Below, one piece after another: positions 44,426-52,776 of a stretch of 60,083 bases of DNA. A program made the position numbers and the translations under genes. The notes beneath the pieces are model-generated. The model searched no databases, was not told the DNA's origin, and saw nothing but the letters and a program-made list of their open reading frames with translations. Position 1 is the first letter of the stretch. Every line of letters starts with the position of its first letter. This DNA is from CAZQVA01 sp964596685 (GTDB lineage: Bacteria > Chlamydiota > Chlamydiia > Chlamydiales > VFKH01): contig CAZQVA010000013.1 in the NCBI GenBank assembly GCA_964596685.1, positions 1-60,083 on the forward strand, given 5' to 3'.

Positions 44426-46789
44426 ATGGCAACACTCACAACTCAAGAATTGGAAAAGATAGATGCTTATTGGCGTGCAGCTAATTATCTTTCAGTAGGA
44501 CAGATCTACCTTTATGATAACCCTCTCTTGCAAGAGCCCTTGACCTTAGAGCATATTAAACCGCGGCTACTTGGCCACTGGGGGACTACGCCGGGTCTTA
44601 ACTTCATCTATGTTCATCTCAATCGCATCATTCGCGCTAAAGATCTTAACATGATCTACGTATGTGGTCCTGGCCATGGAGGTCCCGGTATTATAGCGAA
44701 TGCTTATTTGGAGGGAACTTATACCGAATACTACCCCAATATTTCGCAAGATATACAAGGGATGAAGGCTCTTTTTAAACAGTTTTCTTTTCCCGGAGGG
44801 ATTCCTAGCCATGTCGCGCCAGAAACTCCCGGATCCATTCATGAGGGGGGAGAGTTGGGATATTCTCTTTCGCATGCTTTTGGAGCCGCATTTGACAATC
44901 CAGATCTTATCGTAACATGCATTGTCGGGGATGGAGAAGCGGAAACAGGTCCTTTAGCAGCCTCATGGCATTCAAATAAATTTCTCAATCCAATCCACGA
45001 TGGCGCCGTTCTGCCTATTTTGCATCTCAATGGCTATAAAATCGCTAACCCCACAATTTTGGCGCGTATTCCTCAAGAAGAACTGGAAGAACTTCTCAAG
45101 GGTTATGGATATAAGCCCTATTGGGTGGAGGGATCAGATCCCGTGCAGATGCATGAAAAAATGGCAACCACGTTGGATCGGGTAATTGCAGAAATTAAAG
45201 AGATTCAAACGCACGCACGTACTACGGGAGTCTCTGTACGCCCCATTTGGCCGATGATAGTACTAAAAACCCCTAAGGGGTGGACGGGACCTAAAGAGGT
45301 AGATGGTAAAAAGACTGAAGGGTTTTGGCGTTCTCATCAGGTTCCATTTTCTGAGATGGCTACCATTCCGTCACATATCAAATTGCTGGAAGAATGGATG
45401 AAGAGCTATCGTCCTCAAGAACTGTTTGACGATGAGGGTAGATTGCGCAATGGACTGGCTGAGCTGCGCCCTAAGGGATTAAAGCGCATGAGCGCGAATC
45501 CTCATGCCAATGGAGGGTTACTTCTTAAAGATTTAAAAATCCCAGAGTTTACTGATTATGCGGTAGCTGTACCAGCACCAGGGCAGATAGTGGCTGAAGC
45601 ACCGAGTCATCTAGGTGGACTATTGCGAGATATTATGCGGCTCAATATGGAGCAACATAACTTTCGCGTCGTAGGTCCAGACGAAACTGCCTCGAATCGT
45701 CTATCTGCACTTTTTGAGTGCACCAATCGCGCGTGGATGGCCACAATTCTTCAAGAAGATACGAATCTTGCGCCTGATGGACGAGTTATGGAAATACTGA
45801 GTGAGCATACCTGTCAGGGTTGGTTAGAGGGGTATTTATTGACGGGTCGCCATGGTTTTTTCTCCTGTTACGAGGCCTTTATTCATATTATTGATTCAAT
45901 GCTCAATCAGCATGCGAAGTGGCTAAAAGTCACGACGAAGGAGATTCCTTGGCGTCGTCCTATTGCGTCACTCAATTACCTTTTGACATCACATGTGTGG
46001 AGGCAGGACCATAACGGTTTTAGCCATCAAGATCCAGGCTTCATCGATCATGTGATTAATAAAAAGGCGGATGTGGTACGCGTTTATTTACCACCCGATA
46101 CCAATACCCTGCTCTCTGTGGCTGACCATTGTCTAAGAAGCCGTAATTATATCAATGTAATTGTGGCCGGAAAACAACCAGCTTTGCAATGGCTCGATAT
46201 GGATGCAGCGATTAAGCATTGTACAAAGGGACTGGGCATTTGGGATTGGGCAAGTAATGATAAACATACAGAACCTGATGTTGTCATGGTATGTGCGGGA
46301 GATGTGCCTACTTTAGAGACACTCGCCGCAGTTGATATACTCTGGGAACATCTTCCGGAATTAAAAATCCGCCTTATCAATGTTGTAGACTTGCTGACAC
46401 TGCAACCTAGTGAAGAACATCCACATGGTATTTCAGATAGAGAGTTTGATATTCTTTTCACACAAGATCGCCCCATTATCTTTGCATTTCATGGCTATCC
46501 TTGGTTGATTCATCGATTAACTTATCGACGTACAAATCACAAAAACCTTCATGTGCGTGGATACAAGGAAGAGGGAACGACAACCACGCCATTTGATATG
46601 ACAGTGCGCAACGATTTGGATAGATTCCATCTCGTACTTGATGTCATTGAGAGGGTTGAGGGGTTAGGTACGCGGGCCGCCTATTTGAGTCAAAAAATGC
46701 GTGATAAATTGATTGAACATGAATTGTACATCAAGAAACATGGGCAGGATATGCCTGAAATCTTGAATTGGCGCTGGAAAGGCCCATAG
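44426..46789 (+). CDS. xfp: Phosphoketolase (xylulose-5-P/fructose-6-P)
   Basis: 787 residues, the usual length. The thiamine-diphosphate enzyme splits xylulose-5-phosphate or fructose-6-phosphate with phosphate to acetyl-phosphate plus a shorter sugar phosphate. Landmarks: WGTTPGLNFIYVHLNR, GPGHGGPG, EGGELGYSLSHAFGAAFDNP, VGDGEAETGPLA and the C-terminal GYKEEGTTTTPFDM. A strong AAAGGAGGG precedes the ATG. Acetate kinase follows 83 nt later; together they would yield ATP and acetate. Pathogenic Chlamydia lack this enzyme as far as I know, so it may be acquired. Confidence 0.96.
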   Translation: MATLTTQELEKIDAYWRAANYLSVGQIYLYDNPLLQEPLTLEHIKPRLLGHWGTTPGLNFIYVHLNRIIRAKDLNMIYVCGPGHGGPGIIANAYLEGTYTEYYPNISQDIQGMKALFKQFSFPGGIPSHVAPETPGSIHEGGELGYSLSHAFGAAFDNPDLIVTCIVGDGEAETGPLAASWHSNKFLNPIHDGAVLPILHLNGYKIANPTILARIPQEELEELLKGYGYKPYWVEGSDPVQMHEKMATTLDRVIAEIKEIQTHARTTGVSVRPIWPMIVLKTPKGWTGPKEVDGKKTEGFWRSHQVPFSEMATIPSHIKLLEEWMKSYRPQELFDDEGRLRNGLAELRPKGLKRMSANPHANGGLLLKDLKIPEFTDYAVAVPAPGQIVAEAPSHLGGLLRDIMRLNMEQHNFRVVGPDETASNRLSALFECTNRAWMATILQEDTNLAPDGRVMEILSEHTCQGWLEGYLLTGRHGFFSCYEAFIHIIDSMLNQHAKWLKVTTKEIPWRRPIASLNYLLTSHVWRQDHNGFSHQDPGFIDHVINKKADVVRVYLPPDTNTLLSVADHCLRSRNYINVIVAGKQPALQWLDMDAAIKHCTKGLGIWDWASNDKHTEPDVVMVCAGDVPTLETLAAVDILWEHLPELKIRLINVVDLLTLQPSEEHPHGISDREFDILFTQDRPIIFAFHGYPWLIHRLTYRRTNHKNLHVRGYKEEGTTTTPFDMTVRNDLDRFHLVLDVIERVEGLGTRAAYLSQKMRDKLIEHELYIKKHGQDMPEILNWRWKGP

Positions 46790-46808
46790 TAATATGGGGG
46801 CTTTTTTT
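46782..46808 (+). terminator. Possible intrinsic terminator after phosphoketolase
   Basis: GCCCAT and ATGGG-GC form a short stem (46782-46801) overlapping the stop codon, followed by seven T residues. If active it would partly separate xfp from ackA. Confidence 0.5.
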
Positions 46809-46836
46809 CTGGCGCGATCGCGGAAGCTTTTTCTTC

Positions 46837-46870
46837 GGCCTAAAACCAATTCTTCAGGTGGGATGGGTAT
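46837..46870. repeat. Half copy of family E (E2), forms ackA leader
   Basis: GGCCTAAAACCAATTCTTCA through GATGGGTAT matches one arm and the middle of E1 in reverse orientation. It ends 2 nt before the ackA ATG and contains the only purine-rich stretch (AGGTGGGATGGG) that could serve as its ribosome site. Confidence 0.6.
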
Positions 46871-46872
46871 AA

Positions 46873-48030
46873 ATGACCACAATTTTATGTGTCAATAGTG
46901 GATCATCGTCAATTAAATTTGCATTTTATCGTGTCGACCAACTGTTGCTTGAGGGCGAAATCAAGCAAATTGGAGGCTGTGGTACGACATTTTGGTGGCA
47001 AATCTCCGATGGCGACAAAAAGAGTCGAGCAAGTGCTTCTAAAAATCATGAAGAAGCTCTTATAGAGATCCTTGATCATCATTTTAGCGATGCTGATTTT
47101 GATATCATTGTACATCGCATTGTGCATGGAGGTCGTCATTATACCGCACCTGCATTGATCGATGAAACAATGCTCACCTATTTGAGAACACTCATTCCTT
47201 ATGTTCCCTTACATTTACCTTCAGAAATTCGTTGTATTGAGATTTTAAGTGAGCGCTATAGCGGAGTGCGACAGCTCGCTTGTTTTGATACAGCCTTTCA
47301 CCGGGCAATGCCAGAGGTTGCAAAACATTATCCGCTGCCAGGGGAGTTGTGGGATCAGGGAATTGAGCGTTACGGTTTCCACGGCCTTTCTTATGAGTAT
47401 ATTTTGCATGCAATTCAAGGGGTGATCACGGGCAAATTGATTGTTGCGCATATGGGCAATGGGGTGAGCTTGGCTGCTGTTGCTCATGAAAAGCCCATGG
47501 ATACAACGATGGGATTTACCCCGACTGGAGGGGTAATGATGGGAGCGCGCAGTGGAGATTTAGATCCTGGTTTGCTTGTCTATCTAATGAAAGAAAAGGG
47601 ATATACCCTTGAGCGCATTAGTGAGATGATTAATCATGGAGCAGGCTTATGCGCGATATCAGAAACGACTGGTGACATGAAGACACTTTTAGAAAAGCAA
47701 AACACAGATCCTAAGGCAGCCTTTGCGGTTGAAATGTTTTGTTATGCAATTGCCAAAGCTATTGGGGCCTTGGCAGCTGCACTTAATGGACTCGACCATC
47801 TGATTTTTACAGGAGGAATGGGAGAAAATGCACCGGCTATTAGGGCGCGCATTTGCCAATTTCTCACTCATTTAGGGATGCAAATAGACGACAATAATAA
47901 TTTATTATCCAAGAGCACTATCTCAAAGACGGATAGTCGCTGCCAAATCCACGTCATTCCGACCAATGAGGCCCAAATGATGGCAGTTCATGCACGAAAT
48001 TACCTTGGAAAACTTGCATTTTCTGCCTAA
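46873..48030 (+). CDS. ackA: Acetate kinase
   Basis: 385 residues. LCVNSGSSSIKFAFY, CFDTAFHRAMPEVA, YGFHGLSYEYI, AHMGNGVSLAAV, DTTMGFTPTGGVMMGARSGD and FTGGMGENAPAIRARIC cover the ATP- and acetate-binding motifs of the family. It converts acetyl-phosphate and ADP to acetate and ATP. No pta gene is nearby, so phosphoketolase is the likely source of acetyl-phosphate. The leader is formed by half repeat E2, and the 3' end is the first unit of a 33-bp tandem repeat. Confidence 0.96.
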   Translation: MTTILCVNSGSSSIKFAFYRVDQLLLEGEIKQIGGCGTTFWWQISDGDKKSRASASKNHEEALIEILDHHFSDADFDIIVHRIVHGGRHYTAPALIDETMLTYLRTLIPYVPLHLPSEIRCIEILSERYSGVRQLACFDTAFHRAMPEVAKHYPLPGELWDQGIERYGFHGLSYEYILHAIQGVITGKLIVAHMGNGVSLAAVAHEKPMDTTMGFTPTGGVMMGARSGDLDPGLLVYLMKEKGYTLERISEMINHGAGLCAISETTGDMKTLLEKQNTDPKAAFAVEMFCYAIAKAIGALAAALNGLDHLIFTGGMGENAPAIRARICQFLTHLGMQIDDNNNLLSKSTISKTDSRCQIHVIPTNEAQMMAVHARNYLGKLAFSA

Positions 48031-48083
48031 AAGTACCTTGGAAAACTTGCATTTTCTGCCTAAAAGTACCTTGGAAAATGTGA
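48002..48083. repeat. 33-bp tandem repeat made from the ackA 3' end
   Basis: The unit starting ACCTTGGAAAACTTGC occurs at 48002-48034 and 48035-48067, identical, with a partial third unit from 48068. The first unit contains the last codons and stop of ackA, so the array is a recent duplication of the gene's end. Confidence 0.85.
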
Positions 48084-48095
48084 TTTTAGGGTATG

Positions 48096-48116
48096 AAGGC
48101 AGTTCTTGACCGCCTT
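48096..48116. terminator. Weak hairpin between ackA and the Cys-rich gene
   Basis: AAGGCAGT and ACCGCCTT can pair (one weak pair) around a short loop, with a T-rich stretch after it on the plus strand. It may end ackA transcripts. Confidence 0.3.
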
Positions 48117-48121
48117 GCCTC

Positions 48122-48352
48122 TTACTTTTTCCCGCACTGGCAGTCGGAACAATTGCATGTAGGGGTACAGCAGCAGGCACCCGGCTTGCATTGGCATCCA
48201 CCTTCCTGAGAGCAACCGCAGCTAGTCTTTCCATTAGTCGTTGTACCACATTGACAACTAACGCAGTTACAACCACTTGTGGCATCTGCTGCAGCCAGAG
48301 ATGAGAAGGCTGACAGCGATGCAATCATTGAGAACAAAAAAAACTTTTTCAT
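48122..48352 (-). CDS. Small exported cysteine-rich, metallothionein-like protein
   Basis: 76 residues. A signal peptide (MKKFFLFSMIASLSAFSSLA) is followed by about 50 residues with 15 cysteines, mostly in CXC and CXXC arrangements (CNCVSCQC, CGCSQEGGCQC, ACCCTPTCNCSDCQC). That spacing resembles metallothioneins, but export to the periplasm is unusual for them. It could bind metals or be cross-linked by disulfides in the chlamydial cell envelope, as larger cysteine-rich proteins are. GAGGT precedes the ATG. It lies 31 nt after ptsI on the same strand and may be co-transcribed with it. Confidence 0.75.
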   Translation of the reverse strand: MKKFFLFSMIASLSAFSSLAAADATSGCNCVSCQCGTTTNGKTSCGCSQEGGCQCKPGACCCTPTCNCSDCQCGKK

Positions 48353-48383
48353 AATTACCTCACTCCCTTACTGTAACAATTCT

Positions 48384-50135
48384 TCAAGTTGCAGTACAAC
48401 AAGAAATCGTACTCGAGTTTTCTTTTGGGGTTTGCGCATGATTGAGTATAGAGAGGACTTCTTGCGCATTTTTAGCTTGGAGCGCCTCTTTTGTCACTGC
48501 ATCGCAGTATTTTTGTGAAAGACGATTAAAATTTTCTTTCAGCATAGCTAAATAGACGGGAGCAACGGAAAAAGAGCGAATGCCTAAGCCAACAAGAAGC
48601 GGTGTGATGCAAGGGTCAGCAGCCATTTCGCCGCAAAGCGTGACAGGACGTTGATGACGCGTTGCATCTTGTACGATTTTTAAGAGCAAACGTAAAATGC
48701 TAGGATGAGTAGGTTGATAGAGGTAACTCATTGAGGAATTTCCTCTGTCGACAGCCATTGTGTATTGCACTAAATCATTGGTGCCGATGGAGAAGAAATC
48801 TACGTGGGGGGCCAAAAGATCTACTGTCAAAGCAGCAGAAGGGACCTCGATCATACATCCCCAACGCACGGGGGCGCCTTTAAGAATCTGATTCTGTTGA
48901 AAAAAGAGTTCTTTAATCTGCACAATTTCTAAGGAGCACGTAATGAGCGGTAGAAGAATATTGAGATTGCCATAATGACTTGCGCGAATAAGAGCGCGCA
49001 ATTGTGAAATTAAAAGATCGGGCTGCTTGATTTGCAAGCGCACAGCGCGACAACCAAGAAAAGGATTGTCCTCTTGTTTTTCATGCGAAAAGGGAGCAAG
49101 TTTATCGCCACCAATATCAAAGGTGCGGATGATGACAGGTTTGCTACCTGCCGTTTCTAGAAGTTTTTTATAAAATAAAAATTGTTCGTCTTCAGAAGGG
49201 ATCCCACGCGTAGTAATTAGAGATTCAGAGCGAAATAAGCCAATCCCTGTTAGATGTTGGATAGGAATTTTAGTAAGGTCATCTAGTGCATCTACATTCG
49301 CATATAAATCAAAAGCCATCTCTAATGAGTGCGCAGAAAGAGGTAACTTTGTATTGGCAGCATTTTTGCTCAAAGTTTCTTCGAGCGTACGATATTTATT
49401 CAGAGTATGCGCCGTGGGGTTAAGGATGACACATCCCTCATACCCATCAACAATAGTGGGGACGCTTGCTAACTGTGCGCAAGAAGAAAGTTCAATATTG
49501 CTGACGAAAGGAATGCGTTGTGCTTTGGCAACAATAGCTGCATGACAGGTTTTTCCTCCTTTCTTAGTAACAAAACCTAAGATGCCTGAGGAGGTGGCTG
49601 TTGCGGTATCGGAGGGAACCAGCTCATCGGCAAAAATGATGCTTTGTGCGGGTAAATGTAGATTACCGTAAGGAGAATCTTTTTGTAGGTGGCGCAAAAT
49701 ACGACGCGTGACATCTTGTAAATCTTTATAACGTTCCTGGAAAAAACGATCTTGAATGCGTATAAATCGTTTTTTGTAGATTTCAAGAGTGTGTTTTAGG
49801 ATAAATTCTGCATTGCGCTCTTGTAGGGCAATTTCTTCTTCTATATTAGTACAAAGAACTGGGTCTTGAAGCATTTGTAAATGCGCTTCTAAAATGGTAG
49901 CGCCATCCCAAGCTTGCTCTTTTTCAAGTTCTTTTTTTAATAAAGTGATTTCCTTGCGGCTTTTCTTAAGTGCTTCTCTATAACGTTTGACTTCTTGGGG
50001 GACTTCAGAGGGGAGGAGGAGAATTTCACGCACAATTTCTTTATGGTGATGAAGAATATAAGCATTGCCTATGGCGATTCCTGGACTAACAGCAGTACCT
50101 TTTAATAGTATTTCTTGCTTTTTTTTTGCTGTCAT
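48384..50135 (-). CDS. ptsI: PTS enzyme I (phosphoenolpyruvate-protein phosphotransferase)
   Basis: 583 residues, usual length. KGTAVSPGIAIGNAYIL at the start, the active-site His near 197 in GGKTCHAAIVAKAQRIPFV, FRSESLITTRG, IIRTFDIGGDK, DFFSIGTNDLVQYTMAVDRGN and CGEMAADPCITPLLVGLG are all present. It transfers phosphate from PEP to HPr. It overlaps ptsH by 4 nt. No sugar permease is encoded in the window, and together with hprK a regulatory phosphorelay is likely. Confidence 0.95.
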   Translation of the reverse strand: MTAKKKQEILLKGTAVSPGIAIGNAYILHHHKEIVREILLLPSEVPQEVKRYREALKKSRKEITLLKKELEKEQAWDGATILEAHLQMLQDPVLCTNIEEEIALQERNAEFILKHTLEIYKKRFIRIQDRFFQERYKDLQDVTRRILRHLQKDSPYGNLHLPAQSIIFADELVPSDTATATSSGILGFVTKKGGKTCHAAIVAKAQRIPFVSNIELSSCAQLASVPTIVDGYEGCVILNPTAHTLNKYRTLEETLSKNAANTKLPLSAHSLEMAFDLYANVDALDDLTKIPIQHLTGIGLFRSESLITTRGIPSEDEQFLFYKKLLETAGSKPVIIRTFDIGGDKLAPFSHEKQEDNPFLGCRAVRLQIKQPDLLISQLRALIRASHYGNLNILLPLITCSLEIVQIKELFFQQNQILKGAPVRWGCMIEVPSAALTVDLLAPHVDFFSIGTNDLVQYTMAVDRGNSSMSYLYQPTHPSILRLLLKIVQDATRHQRPVTLCGEMAADPCITPLLVGLGIRSFSVAPVYLAMLKENFNRLSQKYCDAVTKEALQAKNAQEVLSILNHAQTPKENSSTISCCTAT

Positions 50136-50431
50136 AACTCTCCAAATCCAGATGCAAAGGCGGCTAATAGTTTTTCTAAAGTTTCCTCAGCATCAGGTCC
50201 CTCAACGCGAATTGTAATGCGCGAGTGCTTGCGTGCAGCGAGTGTCAAAATACTGAGAATGCTTTTCGGATTAATGGTCTCTTTTTTATAGGTGAAGGTG
50301 ACATCAGATTGAGAATTCTGCAAAAGTTTTACAATAGCAGTGGCGGGACGCGTATGCAATCCCAGATCATTTTTCACCTGAACTTGTTTGATGTGAATTG
50401 GCTTTATTTGGACTTGTTGGGAGAGTGGCAT
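50132..50431 (-). CDS. ptsH: Phosphocarrier protein HPr
   Basis: 99 residues. The active His26 lies in DLGLHTRPATAIV and the regulatory Ser in NPKSILSILTL, the site HPr kinase would modify. The N-terminus is about ten residues longer than in typical HPr. GAAGG lies 7 nt before the ATG. It overlaps hprK by 28 nt and ptsI by 4 nt, forming the operon hprK-ptsH-ptsI. Confidence 0.94.
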   Translation of the reverse strand: MPLSQQVQIKPIHIKQVQVKNDLGLHTRPATAIVKLLQNSQSDVTFTYKKETINPKSILSILTLAARKHSRITIRVEGPDAEETLEKLLAAFASGFGEL

Positions 50432-51360
50432 CGTTTTGCCTTCCTTTGCATCGTGTCAATCAATTTTGTATGAAATTCCTTGGCAGAGTGGTAACCCATA
50501 TTCTTTAGGCGCTGGTTTAGAGCAATGGTTTCAAGTAAAAGCACAACATCTCTACCCGGCTTAACGGGTAGTACGTGATAGGGTACAGGAACGTTCAAAA
50601 TCTCAGTAAATTCCTCTTCTAAACCCACCCTGTCATAAAAACGGTTATCTTGCCACTCTTCAAGCCGTACTACAATATCAACACTCTTCTTTTCGCGCAC
50701 GCAAACAGCGCCATAAAGATAGGCAACATTGATAATTCCTATTCCGCGAATTTCCATAAGGTGTCGAGTCAATTCGGCACCCGATCCTTCTAGATAGGCA
50801 TTTTCGCGTTTGCGAATCTTAACAATATCGTCTGCAATGAGGCGATGTCCTCTCTCTACTAGTCCCAAAGCCGCTTCACTTTTCCCAACTGAAGAATCGC
50901 CTTGAATGAGTACGCCAACCCCAAAGACTTCAACAAGTGTGCCATGAGAATTTAGACTAGGCGAAAACGCTTCTGTAAGTAATACTGTTAATTTATTTAA
51001 GAGGTTCATGGTCGTCATCGCTGTTCTGAAAACGGGGATCTTTTCGCTCTTACATAGTTGCATCAATTCAACAGGAGGCCGATAGCGTCTTGCCACAATA
51101 ACAGCAGGTGTCGACATGGAAAGAATGGATTGAAGGCGCTCTACCCTTATTTCGGGGGATAGATCGCGTAAAAACTCAATCTCTACCTTTCCAAAAATGA
51201 GGATACGTTTTGCAGCATGACTTTTTAAATAGCCTGCCAGGCTTAATCCGGGACGATGCGCCTCGGGTACGAGAATGCGTCTATTCATCCCTTCTGGAGC
51301 GATGCACTCAAGACCGAGTAATGCGCCATGTTCTTTAAATAGATCTTCAATTAAATACAT
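50404..51360 (-). CDS. hprK: HPr kinase/phosphorylase
   Basis: 318 residues. The P-loop GDSSVGKSEAALGL is near 154-161, with the family signature MEIRGIGIINVAYLYG and the C-terminal LPVKPGRDVVLLLET before ARNQRLKNMG-like sequence (ALNQRLKNMGY). The enzyme phosphorylates and dephosphorylates HPr on Ser in response to energy state. It heads the ptsH-ptsI operon. The ATG has no Shine-Dalgarno, but GATACT (51367-51372, minus strand) lies 6 nt upstream, so it may be leaderless. It is divergent from ndh with 21 bp between starts. Confidence 0.93.
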   Translation of the reverse strand: MYLIEDLFKEHGALLGLECIAPEGMNRRILVPEAHRPGLSLAGYLKSHAAKRILIFGKVEIEFLRDLSPEIRVERLQSILSMSTPAVIVARRYRPPVELMQLCKSEKIPVFRTAMTTMNLLNKLTVLLTEAFSPSLNSHGTLVEVFGVGVLIQGDSSVGKSEAALGLVERGHRLIADDIVKIRKRENAYLEGSGAELTRHLMEIRGIGIINVAYLYGAVCVREKKSVDIVVRLEEWQDNRFYDRVGLEEEFTEILNVPVPYHVLPVKPGRDVVLLLETIALNQRLKNMGYHSAKEFHTKLIDTMQRKAKRCHSPNKSK

Positions 51361-51381
51361 ATTAAAAGTATCATTTAATGT

Positions 51382-52614
51382 ATGTTACGCAAAAAAGTTG
51401 TTATCATTGGTGCAGGATTTGGCGGGATTAATGCCGCGGCTGCACTTAAAGGTGCTTCAGTAGATGTTATACTGATTGATCGCACGAATCACCATCTTTT
51501 TCAACCACTTCTTTATCAAGTGGCTACAGGATCGCTTGCAGCATCTGAGATTGCAACTCCCATACGCCGCATATTCCGTCATCAGAAAAATGTGCATGTC
51601 TTGATGCAAGAGGTGCAGAGCATTGACAAAGAAAAGCGACTCGTCACGACAGATAAGCAACAGATAGCCTATGATTTTTTAATTGTTGCGGCGGGAGCAC
51701 GCCATTCTTATTTCGGAAAACACCACTGGGAAGAGAGGGCGCCTGGATTAAAAACTTTGCGCGATGCCAATCTGATTCGTGAAAAAATTCTTTCTGCCTT
51801 TGAGCATGCTGAACATGCAAGTACTCCAGAAGAAAAAGCCTCATGGCTTACTTTTGTTGTCGTAGGAGCTGGACCTACAGGCGTTGAGCTAGTCGGTGCA
51901 ATTGCGGATATCGTGCGCCACTCGGTTGGCCATGAATTTCGCACCATTGCTCCTGCTGAAGTAAAGATTTTTCTTGTAGAAGCAGCGCCTACGATTCTTC
52001 CTGGAATGCATGCAGCACTTACTCAAAAAGCTCTATTGGATTTAGCTGATTTGCAAGTGAGTGTTTTGAAGCAAAAAATGGTCACAGAGATTACCGATGA
52101 GTATGTCACTTTAAATGGAACTGAGGAGCTAAAAACCCGTACGGTCATATGGGCAGCAGGTAATCAAGCTTCGCCCATACTCGCTTCGTTGGAAGCGCCG
52201 CTTGATCGTCAAGGGCGTGTCATCGTTGGGGCTGATCTTTCTCTGCCCGGCTTTCCTGAAATTTTTGTGATTGGGGATGCAGCGCATGTGAAAGATGCAA
52301 AAGGCGATCCATTGCCTGCTGTTGCTCCTGCTGCCCTTCAAGAAGGGCGTTATGTTGGAAAGCTCATTTGCAAGCACCTTAAAGGACACCTTGCTAAGCC
52401 CTTTAAATATGTCAATAAAGGATGGTTAGCAACGATTGGTCGCTTTAGAGCAGTAGGTTCTATGGGTCCCATTAAAGTTACGGGCGCACTTGCCTGGTGG
52501 CTGTGGAGTGTGATCCACTTGCTTTATCTCGTCAGTTATCGCAACCGCTTGCGCGTTGGGTTGCAATGGGTATTGTGGCTGGTTTCTAAAGACCGTAATT
52601 CTAGAATTATTTAA
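51382..52614 (+). CDS. ndh: Type II NADH dehydrogenase (NDH-2)
   Basis: 410 residues. FAD-binding GAGFGGINAAAAL at residues 9-21, HHLFQPLLYQVATGSL (typical NDH-2 quinone-side motif), the NADH-binding VVVGAGPTGVELVGAIAD near 160, and VIGDAAH near 300 are clear. A C-terminal hydrophobic stretch (WWLWSVIHLLYLVSY) would attach it to the membrane. It passes electrons from NADH to quinone without pumping and could feed the cytochrome bd oxidase encoded at 55.9-58.3 kb. The start lacks a Shine-Dalgarno. Confidence 0.93.
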   Translation: MLRKKVVIIGAGFGGINAAAALKGASVDVILIDRTNHHLFQPLLYQVATGSLAASEIATPIRRIFRHQKNVHVLMQEVQSIDKEKRLVTTDKQQIAYDFLIVAAGARHSYFGKHHWEERAPGLKTLRDANLIREKILSAFEHAEHASTPEEKASWLTFVVVGAGPTGVELVGAIADIVRHSVGHEFRTIAPAEVKIFLVEAAPTILPGMHAALTQKALLDLADLQVSVLKQKMVTEITDEYVTLNGTEELKTRTVIWAAGNQASPILASLEAPLDRQGRVIVGADLSLPGFPEIFVIGDAAHVKDAKGDPLPAVAPAALQEGRYVGKLICKHLKGHLAKPFKYVNKGWLATIGRFRAVGSMGPIKVTGALAWWLWSVIHLLYLVSYRNRLRVGLQWVLWLVSKDRNSRII

Positions 52615-52616
52615 TC

Positions 52617-52776
52617 AACGTGAGTTCGACTTTAAATGGCCTTTGGTGTATGCCAACACGGCCATCTTTCAAATATCATATCTTAAGCATGGCTTTGGAT
52701 ATTCTTTTCGATATGATCTTTGAAATACTGACGCATGTTTACGCACACCAAAGGCCGATTTAAAGTCGAACTCACA
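52617..52776. repeat. Family D palindromic element, copy D2
   Basis: 160 bp with long imperfect inverted repeats (left arm ACGTGAGTTCGACTTTAAAT; matching right arm ATTTAAAGTCGAACTCAC) and a nested pair TTTCAAATATCATATC / GATATGATCTTTGAAA. The whole element could fold into one long hairpin. It exactly fills the gap between the convergent ndh and HD-domain genes and may act as a bidirectional terminator. Confidence 0.78.

Noticed and set aside
48002..48083. Possible CRISPR array
   Set aside because: The units are directly adjacent with no spacers and derive from the ackA 3' end.
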